This document shows positions 24,637-32,353 of a DNA stretch of 64,000 nucleotides, one piece after another. Below the pieces are notes generated by a model. That model saw only the letters and a program-made list of their open reading frames with translations. It made no database searches and was not told the origin of the DNA. The first letter of the stretch is position 1. Each line of letters begins with the position of its first letter. Origin of the DNA: JAJFUV01 sp964384215 (GTDB lineage Bacteria > Acidobacteriota > Terriglobia > Bryobacterales > Bryobacteraceae); the NCBI GenBank assembly GCA_964384215.1, contig CAYLLB010000028.1, forward strand, positions 7,454 to 71,453. The letters are read 5' to 3'. The position numbers and the translations under genes were made by a program.

Positions 24637-26682
24637 TCAATCTCTCCTTGCCATCGCGGCCGTCTCGCTTTCGCGAACCCTGTCCAGCGCGGACCCCAAC
24701 GCATCCCGGGCCATTTCGAGGGTGCAGCGTTCTATGCGTTCGCCGTCGATCACCACCGTGGGCCCGCGGTCGCACTGCTCAAAGCAGAACGATGCGCGGA
24801 TGTCCACGTTGCGTTCAATGCCGTGTTCCTCGGTTTCCCGAACCAGCCCACGCAGGATCTGGTCGGATCCGCGCAAGAAGCAGCTCGTGCCCAGGCAAAC
24901 GCTCACCTCCACCTTGCGTCCGCCCGAACCGCTCAGAATCGGGAAGGTCTCGTCCGGCGTGCGCCGGCGTCCCTGGTAAGTAGTGTGCAGCAGCTTGTGC
25001 GCCTTACCGTTTTCGCCGAGGAGCTTGTCGTAACACTCGGAAATGAAGATGTTCTCCTGGCTCTTGTGAAGTTGCAGGTCCTTATCGATGTGGTAGAGCG
25101 CCTTGGCACGGATGCCGCGCGCCGCTCCGTTGTGCGTCGAGATGGGCTGCCCGGCGCCGCCCACGCATCCGCCGGGGCAGGCCATTACTTCGATCAAATC
25201 GTAATGGCATTCGCCGGAGCGAACCAGGTCGGCCACGGCGCGTGCGTTGCGCAACCCGTGCACCACCGCGAGCCGCAGTTCCTGGCCGCCCGCGTTCACG
25301 ACCGCCTCCCGCAGGCCGCCTTCTCCGCGCACCTGTTCGAAGTCCACTTTGACCAGCGGCTTGCCTTCGAGTTTCTCCGCCGCGTAGCGCAGCACGGCCT
25401 CGGTCACGCCGCCCGAACTGCCGAACAAAACGCCGGCGCCCGTGGTGAAGCCGAATGGCATATCGAAGGATTCCGGCTCGAGATCGTTGAATCGCAAGCC
25501 GGTGGAAAGAATCATCCGTGCCAGCTCCACTGTGGTCAGCACGTGGTCCACGTCCGGCGCCCCGTCCTTGCTCAGTTCGGGCCGCCGCGCCTCGTACTTC
25601 TTCGCGGTGCAGGGCATGATGGACACCACCACCAGGTTGCGGCGGTTCAGTCCCAGCCGTTCCGGCAGGATCTCCTTGAGCAGAGACCCGAGCATCTGCT
25701 GCGGCGAACGGCAGGTGGAGAGATTGTCGAGAAGGTCCGGATAATACTGCTCCGCGAATTTCACCCACGCCGGGCAGCAGGAGGTGAACTGCGGCAGATG
25801 CTCGCGCTGGCGCTTGCGTTCGAGGAACTCCTTGCCTTCCTCGATCACGGTCAGGTCCGCGGCGAACGACGTGTCGTAGACTTCGTCGAATCCCAGGTGT
25901 TTCAGCGCCGCCACCATCTGCCCGCTGGTCACGGTGCCCGTCTCCATGCCGAAGCACTCACCCAGGGCCACGCGGACGGCTGGCGCCACCTGCGCCACCA
26001 CATGCTTGTCAGGATCGTGCAGCGCTTTCCAGACGTCTTCGGTTTCCGAACGCGGCGCCAGCGCGCCGGTGGGGCAAACACTGGCGCACTGGCCGCAGTT
26101 GACGCACTCCACCTCGCCCAGCCCTTTGCCGAACGCGGGAAGCACCGCGGCGTCGTGTCCGCGGAAGGCAAAATCGATGGCGCCGATGGATTGTATCTCC
26201 GAGCACATCCGCACACAATCACCGCACAGTACGCACTTGTTCGGATCGCGCGTGAGCGACGGCGAACTCTCGTCCACCGGTGCGTGACGTAGCACGCTGC
26301 CGAACCTCACGCGCTGGATGCCCAACCGTCGCGCCAGATTCTGCAACTGGCAAGTGCTGCTGCGCGCGCAGGTGGGGCAACTCTGGTCGTGATTTGCCAG
26401 CAGAAGCTCGACGGTGATCTTGCGGATCTCGCGGATTTCCTCGGTCATGGTGCGGATCCGCATGCCCGCCTCCGGCGGCGTCGAGCAGGCGCCCTGAATT
26501 CCGCGTCCTTCCACTTCCACCAGGCACAAGCGGCAGGCGCCGTATACGCTCAGCTCGGAGTGATAGCAGAACGTGGGCAGGTCGATGCCCGCCTTGCGGA
26601 TCAGATCGAGCAGGTTCGGCTCGCCCTCGATAGGAATGTCGCGACCGTCGATATTCACAAAACCGGCTGCAATCTGGGTCAT
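24637..26682 (-). CDS. hydA: NAD-linked [FeFe]-hydrogenase catalytic subunit HydA
   Basis: A 681-residue catalytic subunit of a trimeric (HydABC) hydrogenase. Domain order: NuoG-like [2Fe-2S] (Cys39, 50, 53, 66), His-Cys3 cluster ('HDQSCPTCARSSTC'), two [4Fe-4S] ('CVLCGDCVRMC', 'CVNCGQCASVC'), then the H-cluster with all three signatures intact: 'TSCCPAW' (300-306), 'MPCTAKKYE' (356-364), 'MACPGGCVGGAG' (500-511). The small-subunit domain follows, then an extra C-terminal thioredoxin-like [2Fe-2S] domain (Cys596, 601, 633, 637). In known relatives the trimer couples H2 to both ferredoxin and NAD. The ATG at 26682 overlaps the hydB stop by four bases. Confidence 0.95.
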   Translation of the reverse strand: MTQIAAGFVNIDGRDIPIEGEPNLLDLIRKAGIDLPTFCYHSELSVYGACRLCLVEVEGRGIQGACSTPPEAGMRIRTMTEEIREIRKITVELLLANHDQSCPTCARSSTCQLQNLARRLGIQRVRFGSVLRHAPVDESSPSLTRDPNKCVLCGDCVRMCSEIQSIGAIDFAFRGHDAAVLPAFGKGLGEVECVNCGQCASVCPTGALAPRSETEDVWKALHDPDKHVVAQVAPAVRVALGECFGMETGTVTSGQMVAALKHLGFDEVYDTSFAADLTVIEEGKEFLERKRQREHLPQFTSCCPAWVKFAEQYYPDLLDNLSTCRSPQQMLGSLLKEILPERLGLNRRNLVVVSIMPCTAKKYEARRPELSKDGAPDVDHVLTTVELARMILSTGLRFNDLEPESFDMPFGFTTGAGVLFGSSGGVTEAVLRYAAEKLEGKPLVKVDFEQVRGEGGLREAVVNAGGQELRLAVVHGLRNARAVADLVRSGECHYDLIEVMACPGGCVGGAGQPISTHNGAARGIRAKALYHIDKDLQLHKSQENIFISECYDKLLGENGKAHKLLHTTYQGRRRTPDETFPILSGSGGRKVEVSVCLGTSCFLRGSDQILRGLVRETEEHGIERNVDIRASFCFEQCDRGPTVVIDGERIERCTLEMARDALGSALDRVRESETAAMARRD

Positions 26683-28523
26683 GCGTGTATGCCCTCCACC
26701 GCGCCAAGATTGCAGGCCTTGGCGCACGCTCCGCACTTGATACACAGTTGCTGGTCGATCTTGTGCGGCTTCTTCTTCTCGCCGCTGATGGCGCCCGAGG
26801 GGCACGCCTTGACACACAGGCCGCAGCCCTTGCACTTGGCCGCGTTGATGCTTGGCTTAATTAACGCCTTGCAGTGGCCGGTCCTGCAGACCTTGTCGAA
26901 AACGTGCTCTTCGTATTCTTTGCGGAAATACTTCAGCGTGGAGAGAACCGGATTCGGCGCCGTCTTGCCCAGCCCGCACAGCGATCCTTTTTGCACCGCC
27001 GCACCGAGCTTTTCGAGCAGATCGAGCGTTTCGGCCGTGCCGCGACCCTCGATAATCTCGTCGAGCAGGGCCAGCAACTGGCGCGTGCCCTCGCGGCACA
27101 GCACGCACTTGCCGCAGGATTCCTTCTGCGTGAAATCCATGAAGAACCGCGCGACACCCACCATGCACGTGTTCTGGTTCAGGACCACAAGGCCGCCGGA
27201 GCCGACCATGGCGCCCACCGTGCGCAAGGAATCGAAATCGAGCGGGAGGTCCAGATGTTCCGAAGTCAGGCAACCGCCCGACGGCCCGCCGATCTGTACG
27301 GCCTTGAGTGCCGTCTTACTGATCTTGCCCTTGCTGTCGGTGACCCCGCCGCCGATATTCATCACGATCTCGCGGAGAGTGGTGCCGAAGGGCACTTCGA
27401 TCAAGCCCGTGTTGGCCACGTGCCCGGTCAGCGCAAAGGTTTTCGTTCCGGGTGATTGCGCCGTTCCGAGTTGCCGGTAGACCTCCGGACCCTCATTGAT
27501 GATGCGCGGCACCTGCGCCAGTGTCTCGACGTTGTTGATGACCGTTGGCCGCCGCTTGAGTCCCTTCTGGGCGGGGAAAGGAGGCTTAGGCGAAGGCATG
27601 CCTCGGAATCCCTCGATGGAGGCGATCATGGCCGTCTCTTCTCCGCAGACGAACGCGCCGGCGCCTTCCATCACTTCGCACTGCATACGATGGCCGCTGG
27701 CAAAGACGTTTTCGCCAAGGATGCCCATGCGCTCGGCGTCCTCGACGGCCTTGCGCATGCGCTGCACCGCCAGCGGATATTCGGCGCGCACATAAATGTA
27801 GCCCTTGTCGGCGCCAATGGCGCGGGCGGCGATCATGAGACCTTCGACGACGCTGTGCGGGTTACCCTCCATCACCGACCGGTCCATGAACGCACCCGGG
27901 TCACCTTCATCGCCGTTGCAGATGACGTACTTCTTCTGTGCGGGTAGCTGGCGCGCCAAGTCCCACTTCCGCCCGGTGGGGAAACCGCCGCCGCCCCGGC
28001 CCCGCAAGCCGCTGTCGAGGATCACCTTGCAGACGTCTTCCCCGGTCATCTCGCGGTAGGCCTTGCTGGCTGCCGCGTAACCGCCGTCTTCCAGGTACTC
28101 GTTGATGTCTTCCGGGTCGATGACACCGCAGCTTTTCAGCACGAAGCGGGTCTGGCGCTGGTAGAACGGAATGGCGGCCGTGCCGCGGCAGCGGCGTCTG
28201 GTCGCCGGGTCTACGTACAGGAGCCGCTCCACGACCTCACCGTTGAGGATGGTGCGTTGCACGATCTCGGCCACATCCGCCGGCTGAACCTTTGTATAGA
28301 GGATGCCGTCGGGCTCCACGGTTACCAGCGGGCCCATCTGGCAAAAGCCCTGGCAACCGCTCTTGGAGACGTGGACATGCCCGTCGCAGACAGTATGGTC
28401 CGCCGTAAGGGTCGCGCTTGAGCCGGATTCGGCCAGCCGTGTCTGGAACTCCGCGAACACTTTCCAGGCTCCGTTCGCCACGCAGCCGGTACCCGCACAG
28501 AGAATCACCCGCCGGCTATTCAT
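26679..28523 (-). CDS. hydB: NAD-linked [FeFe]-hydrogenase flavoprotein subunit HydB
   Basis: A 614-residue NuoF-like subunit that binds FMN and NAD(H). The N-terminus is a thioredoxin-like [2Fe-2S] domain ('CAGTGC', later 'GCQGFC'). The NuoF core shows 'LRGRGGGGFPTGRKW', 'CNGDEGDPGAFMDRSVMEG' and 'EETAMIASIEG', with its [4Fe-4S] site 'ESCGKCVLCREGT'. The C-terminus has two ferredoxin motifs, 'CKGCGLCVKACP' and 'CIKCGACAKAC'. This three-part architecture is that of bifurcating HydB rather than complex I NuoF. It overlaps hydC and hydA by four bases each. Confidence 0.95.
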   Translation of the reverse strand: MNSRRVILCAGTGCVANGAWKVFAEFQTRLAESGSSATLTADHTVCDGHVHVSKSGCQGFCQMGPLVTVEPDGILYTKVQPADVAEIVQRTILNGEVVERLLYVDPATRRRCRGTAAIPFYQRQTRFVLKSCGVIDPEDINEYLEDGGYAAASKAYREMTGEDVCKVILDSGLRGRGGGGFPTGRKWDLARQLPAQKKYVICNGDEGDPGAFMDRSVMEGNPHSVVEGLMIAARAIGADKGYIYVRAEYPLAVQRMRKAVEDAERMGILGENVFASGHRMQCEVMEGAGAFVCGEETAMIASIEGFRGMPSPKPPFPAQKGLKRRPTVINNVETLAQVPRIINEGPEVYRQLGTAQSPGTKTFALTGHVANTGLIEVPFGTTLREIVMNIGGGVTDSKGKISKTALKAVQIGGPSGGCLTSEHLDLPLDFDSLRTVGAMVGSGGLVVLNQNTCMVGVARFFMDFTQKESCGKCVLCREGTRQLLALLDEIIEGRGTAETLDLLEKLGAAVQKGSLCGLGKTAPNPVLSTLKYFRKEYEEHVFDKVCRTGHCKALIKPSINAAKCKGCGLCVKACPSGAISGEKKKPHKIDQQLCIKCGACAKACNLGAVEGIHA

Positions 28524-29026
28524 GCAATGCTCTCCCTGGCCTGGATTTCCTCCACGAGCCGCACCGCGCGCTCCGGGGTCATCAAGCCGTACACGTCGTC
28601 GTTGATGACCATCACCGGGGCGAGGCCGCAGGCGCCCACGCAGGCCACGGTTTCCAGTGTGAACATGAGGTCCGGCGTGGTCTTATGCTTTTCGTCGAGG
28701 CCGAGCTTCGCGCGTAGCGCGTTCAGAATGGGAATGGAGAGCTTGACGTGGCAAGCCGTGCCGTCGCAAAGCCGTATGACGTACTTGCCTTTGGGTTCCA
28801 GCGCGAAGTGCGCGTAAAACGTCGCCACTCCGAACACCCGCGCCGGAGGCACGCCGAGCGATGTCGCTACGAACGTGAGCACTTCCTCGGGCAGGTAGTG
28901 ATACTCCTCCTGCACGGCCTGCAGGATCGGGATCAGCCTTGAGGGGTGACGCGAGTAAGAGTCGAGGATGGCGCAGATTCTTTCAAATCTCTTCACCGGC
29001 GAGACCGCCGCCTGGTTCCCTTCCAT
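28520..29026 (-). CDS. hydC: NAD-linked [FeFe]-hydrogenase subunit HydC (NuoE-like)
   Basis: A 168-residue NuoE-like [2Fe-2S] protein, the third subunit of the hydrogenase trimer. Helical N-terminal part ('LIPILQAVQEEYHYLPEEVL', 'GVATFYAHF') and cluster cysteines 'CDGTAC' and 'CVGACG' with 'APVMVINDDVYG'. Its first 44 bases lie inside the 3' end of rex, an overlap that should tie hydC translation to that of rex. Length is normal. Confidence 0.95.
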   Translation of the reverse strand: MEGNQAAVSPVKRFERICAILDSYSRHPSRLIPILQAVQEEYHYLPEEVLTFVATSLGVPPARVFGVATFYAHFALEPKGKYVIRLCDGTACHVKLSIPILNALRAKLGLDEKHKTTPDLMFTLETVACVGACGLAPVMVINDDVYGLMTPERAVRLVEEIQARESIA

Positions 29027-29696
29027 TGTCGGTGCTTCCCTTTCCTAATTCGGCTTTCAGCGCCTGCTCGACTTTGAAGGACAACGCACCGAGGCTGGAT
29101 TCCAGGCTCTCGCTCTGCACAATCACGTTATCGGGCACTTTCAGGTGAACGGGCGCGAAATTCCAGATCGCGCGGATTCCGCCTTCCACCATCAGGTGCG
29201 CCACGCTTTGCGCGGCGTGTTCCGGGGTGGCGATGATGCCCAAGTGTATGTGCATGCGCCGCGCGAGATCGGACAGTTTGGACAGCGATAAAACGTGCTT
29301 GCCCGCTACCTGGCGCCCGATCTTCTGCGGGTCGATGTCGAAAGCGGCGACAATATTCAGCCCGCGCTGCTTGAAACCGCTGTAGCCAAGCAACGCGGCA
29401 CCGAGATTGCCGGCTCCGGCCAGAAACGCATCCTTCACGTTGTTCCAGCCGAGCAGGTCTTCTATGCCGCGAATGAGGTCGGTCACACCGTAACCGACGT
29501 TTGGCTTGCCGTTGATTCCCGTAAAGGCCAGATCCTTGCGAACCTGTGTGGGATCGTATTTCAACTCCACGCCGATCTGACTGCAGGAAACGTTACGCAC
29601 GTCGGCACGCGCCAATCGTACCAGAAACTGATGGTACTGAGGCAACCGCCGGAGGCTTGGCTCCGGGATGACTCTGGGCGTGTCTATGTCGGCCAC
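28983..29696 (-). CDS. rex: Redox-sensing transcriptional repressor Rex
   Basis: A 237-residue NADH/NAD+ ratio sensor. Residues 10-85 form the winged helix ('VSCSQIGVELKYDPTQVRKD', 'GKPNVGYGVTDLIRGI'); the Rossmann domain follows with 'GAGNLG' (94-99) and 'AAFDIDPQKIG'. In the family NAD+ keeps Rex on its operator and NADH releases it, inducing fermentative and H2 genes. The start is GTG at 29696 preceded by GAGG. As first gene of the hydrogenase unit, with a Rex-like dyad at its own promoter, it is most likely self-regulated. The C-terminal Gly-rich tail overlaps hydC. Confidence 0.95.
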   Translation of the reverse strand: MADIDTPRVIPEPSLRRLPQYHQFLVRLARADVRNVSCSQIGVELKYDPTQVRKDLAFTGINGKPNVGYGVTDLIRGIEDLLGWNNVKDAFLAGAGNLGAALLGYSGFKQRGLNIVAAFDIDPQKIGRQVAGKHVLSLSKLSDLARRMHIHLGIIATPEHAAQSVAHLMVEGGIRAIWNFAPVHLKVPDNVIVQSESLESSLGALSFKVEQALKAELGKGSTDNGREPGGGLAGEEI

Positions 29697-29837
29697 TGTG
29701 ACCTCGTTTAGAGAATGATTTCTCGATCTTGGACTGGCCGCACTCTGGACGGCTATGTAAGAGGGTGAGCTATTGCGGCTTTTGTTCGACTAATCTCGGC
29801 CTTGTGAGCCTCGATCGCTGGACGCCAACCGCCCAAG

Positions 29838-29857
29838 ATCGTGAAAACTTTCTCCAT
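29838..29857 (-). promoter_or_regulatory. Operator-like dyad (candidate Rex box) at the rex-hyd promoter
   Basis: Plus strand ATCGTGAAAACTTTCTCCAT: core GTGAAA-N2-TTTC, close to the Rex consensus, with a degenerate outer right arm. It starts five bases after the -10 box in the direction of rex and would cover the start of transcription. It differs from the dyad upstream of marR-hdr-flx at two of 20 positions. Confidence 0.65.
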
Positions 29858-29861
29858 CTCA

Positions 29862-29890
29862 ATATTAGATTAGGGAACCACCTTTGTCAA
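29862..29890 (-). promoter_or_regulatory. Strong sigma-70-type promoter of the rex-hyd unit
   Basis: On the minus strand TTGACA (29885-29890) and TAATAT (29862-29867) are exactly 17 bases apart, the best promoter match in the window. The leader to the rex start would be about 155-160 bases. Nothing else was seen in the gap between 29697 and 29971 apart from this and the dyad. Confidence 0.75.
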
Positions 29891-29971
29891 TGGTCCTCGA
29901 CAACTAGATTTATACTACCACTATCTCACACAAAATACTGGACTTACAGCCGACATCCGCCGGCCTGGTCC

Positions 29972-30658
29972 TTACTGTAACTCCTGAATGCGAATATTCC
30001 TCCAGCGAACCTGGAAGGGTTTGAAGCGATCTTTGCCGACCGCATGCACCTGTAAGCCTATGATTCCTTTGGCGGTCATGGAATCTTTGAAGTCCGCCGC
30101 GAGTACGCCATTAACCCAGGTGCGAATGGAGTCGCCTTTGCATTCAACACGATATTTGTTCCACTCGCGGTCCTTGAAGGCGGTTTTCGCGGCCGGCCGT
30201 GCGGAGAAGTCGTCCAGGAAGCGGCCGCGCCGCGCTTCGTCATAGACGTTGCCGGAGGAGGCACTGTCGCGGGTGGCGATCTCCACCTGATAGCCGTAGA
30301 CGCGATCCTCCGGCAGTTTCTTCTCCACGGTTTTCCCCTGGTCTTCGAATTTCAACGGCTCGGGGCCTCGGTAGATCTGGCTGCGGAACTGAACGCCGGA
30401 GTTCAGCTCCGGGTCCACCTTGACTTCGAACTCCAGGACGAAGTCGCCGTATTCTTTGTCAGTGCAGAGAAACGAATTGGGGCTTCCCAGCACGGCGGTG
30501 CCGAGGATCGTGCCCTTGTCGACCACGTAGGTAGCTTTCCCGCTATGGACGGTCCATCCGTTGAGTGTCTTGCCGTCGAACAGCTTTACCCAGCCGGCCC
30601 CCTGGCACACGGCCGCGGCCAGCCAACACGTCGCGATCAGTCCAAAAGTTCTCTTCAT
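29972..30658 (-). CDS. Secreted DUF1080 (3-keto-disaccharide hydrolase-type) protein
   Basis: A 228-residue protein with a Sec signal peptide (residues 1-21, 'LIATCWLAAAVCQGAG') and a single DUF1080 jelly-roll domain: 'VKLFDGKTLNGWTV', 'YGDFVLEFEVKVDPELNSGV', 'VYGYQVEI' and the C-terminal 'KPFQVRWRNIRIQEL'. DUF1080 proteins are glucanase/lectin-like and some are 3-keto-glycoside hydrolases working with Gfo/Idh-type oxidoreductases, several of which are encoded further on. It follows pgm by 29 bases. The substrate is unknown. Confidence 0.85.
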   Translation of the reverse strand: MKRTFGLIATCWLAAAVCQGAGWVKLFDGKTLNGWTVHSGKATYVVDKGTILGTAVLGSPNSFLCTDKEYGDFVLEFEVKVDPELNSGVQFRSQIYRGPEPLKFEDQGKTVEKKLPEDRVYGYQVEIATRDSASSGNVYDEARRGRFLDDFSARPAAKTAFKDREWNKYRVECKGDSIRTWVNGVLAADFKDSMTAKGIIGLQVHAVGKDRFKPFQVRWRNIRIQELQ

Positions 30659-30687
30659 TTGTTCGTCTCGCTTTCGATGCTGAATTC

Positions 30688-32328
30688 TCAGGTCAAGGCG
30701 GCGGCGATGATGCCGCGCGCCTGTTCCACGATCTCCCGAAGGTGCTTCTCGCCGCGGAAGCTTTCCGCGTAGAGTTTGTAAATGCTTTCGGTTCCGCTAG
30801 GCCGCGCGGCGAACCACCCGTTGGCGGCGGCGACCTTGACGCCTCCGATGGGCGCGCCGTTGCCCGAGGCGCGCGTCAGAACGGACACGATTGTTTCGCC
30901 GGCCAGTTCTCGCGCGGTGATGGCTTCCGGGGTCAGCTTGCTGAAGTTCGCTTTCTCGTGCGGAGTGCAAGGCGTATCTATGCGGGTGTAACTGGAGCGT
31001 CCGAACCCTGCGGCCAGCTTTTCGTAAAGCTCTCCGGGATCCCGGCCCGTGCGAGCCACGATCTCCGCCGCAAGAAGGCCCATAATCAGACCGTCCTTGT
31101 CGGTGGTCCAGACGGTGCCGTCGCGGCGCAGAAAGCTCGCGCCGGCGCTCTCCTCGCCGCCGAAACACAGCGTGGCGTCATGCAAGCCCGGTGAGAGCCA
31201 CTTGAAGCCCACCGGCACTTCCGACAGGCGGCGGCCGCGCGCGGCCACTATGCGGTCAATAATCCCCGAGCTGACCAGCGTTTTGCCGATAGCGGCCTGG
31301 GCCGGCCACGCCGGGCGGTGCGCAAGGAGATAGTCGATGGCGACGGCCAGGTAGTGATTTGGATTGAGCAGGCCGGCGCCGCGGGTGACGATGCCGTGGC
31401 GGTCGGCGTCCGGGTCGGTGCCGAAGGCCACGTCGAAATGATCCTTCAATCCCACCAGCGAGGCCATGGCGTACGGCGAGGAGCAGTCCATCCGGATCTT
31501 GCCGTCGTGATCGACGGTCATGAAGGAGAACGCGGGATCGGTTCTCGGATTGACCACCTCGATACGCAAACCGTAAGTCTCCGCGATCGGTTGCCAGTAA
31601 TGAATCGAAGAGCCGCCCAACGGATCGACGCCGATGTGCACGCCGGCGGCCCGGATCGAGTCCATGTCGATCACTGCCGCGAGATCGTTCACATACGGCC
31701 GCATCAGGTCGCGTTCGAAGATGTTGCCGCGCTTCACGGCCCGTTCGTGGGCTAAGCGGCGCACACCGCGATTGCCGTTGGCGAGCAGTTCGTTGGCGCG
31801 CTTTTCGATCCAATCGGTGATATCGGTATCGGCCGGTCCGCCGGCCGGCGGATTGTACTTGATGCCTCCGTCGGAAGGAGGGTTGTGCGATGGCGTAATA
31901 ATGATGCCGTCGGCCCAATGCGCACTGCGTTCCTGGTTGTAGGTGAGGATGGCATGCGAGACAACAGGTGTGGGCGTGAGGCCGCTGCCCTCCTGCCGCA
32001 CGGTGTTGACTCCATTGGCTGCCAGGACTTCGATTGCGGTGCGCTCGGCCGGCCCCGAGGCGGCGTGGGAATCCTTGCCCAGGTACAGCGGCCCATCGAT
32101 GGCTTGCGCAGCGCGATGTTCGCAGATCGCCTGCACGATGGCCAGGATGTGTGCTTCGTTGAAGGTGCTTCGAGAAGGGGCTCCGCGATGTCCGCTGGTG
32201 CCGAAACTGACGCGCTGGAGGGGATTGGACGGATCGGGCCGGAGTGCGTAATAATCCCGTTCAAGTTGGGCCGGGTCGATCAGCAGTTCGCGAGGCGCCG
32301 GTTTGCCGGCCAGCGGGTGTAACCCCAT
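30688..32328 (-). CDS. pgm: Phosphoglucomutase (alpha-D-glucose phosphate-specific)
   Basis: A 546-residue enzyme interconverting glucose 1-phosphate and glucose 6-phosphate. Motifs: 'VSFGTSGHRGAPSRSTFNE' at the N-terminus, the phosphoserine loop 'TPSHNPPSDGGIKYNPP', the metal loop 'GTDPDADRHGI', the sugar-binding 'GGEESAGASFLRRDG' and the phosphate-binding 'ARPSGTESIYK'. Length equals that of the bacterial Pgm type (about 546). A CATAAT (32338-32343, minus) nine bases before the ATG may be its -10, which would give a very short leader. Confidence 0.95.
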   Translation of the reverse strand: MGLHPLAGKPAPRELLIDPAQLERDYYALRPDPSNPLQRVSFGTSGHRGAPSRSTFNEAHILAIVQAICEHRAAQAIDGPLYLGKDSHAASGPAERTAIEVLAANGVNTVRQEGSGLTPTPVVSHAILTYNQERSAHWADGIIITPSHNPPSDGGIKYNPPAGGPADTDITDWIEKRANELLANGNRGVRRLAHERAVKRGNIFERDLMRPYVNDLAAVIDMDSIRAAGVHIGVDPLGGSSIHYWQPIAETYGLRIEVVNPRTDPAFSFMTVDHDGKIRMDCSSPYAMASLVGLKDHFDVAFGTDPDADRHGIVTRGAGLLNPNHYLAVAIDYLLAHRPAWPAQAAIGKTLVSSGIIDRIVAARGRRLSEVPVGFKWLSPGLHDATLCFGGEESAGASFLRRDGTVWTTDKDGLIMGLLAAEIVARTGRDPGELYEKLAAGFGRSSYTRIDTPCTPHEKANFSKLTPEAITARELAGETIVSVLTRASGNGAPIGGVKVAAANGWFAARPSGTESIYKLYAESFRGEKHLREIVEQARGIIAAALT

Positions 32329-32353
32329 AGCGTAGTTATTATGACACGCGACA

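Noticed and set aside
24823..26292. 489-residue plus-strand frame opposite hydA
   Set aside because: It is the mirror of the cysteine-rich hydA sequence and has no start signal.
26679..29026. HydB/HydC as complex I NuoF/NuoE
   Set aside because: No membrane nuo genes are nearby; HydB has the extra N- and C-terminal Fe-S domains, and hydA with an H-cluster follows directly.
29729..29980. 83-residue plus-strand frame over the rex promoter region
   Set aside because: It has no ribosome binding site and covers a strong minus-strand promoter and dyad; the protein has no recognisable features.
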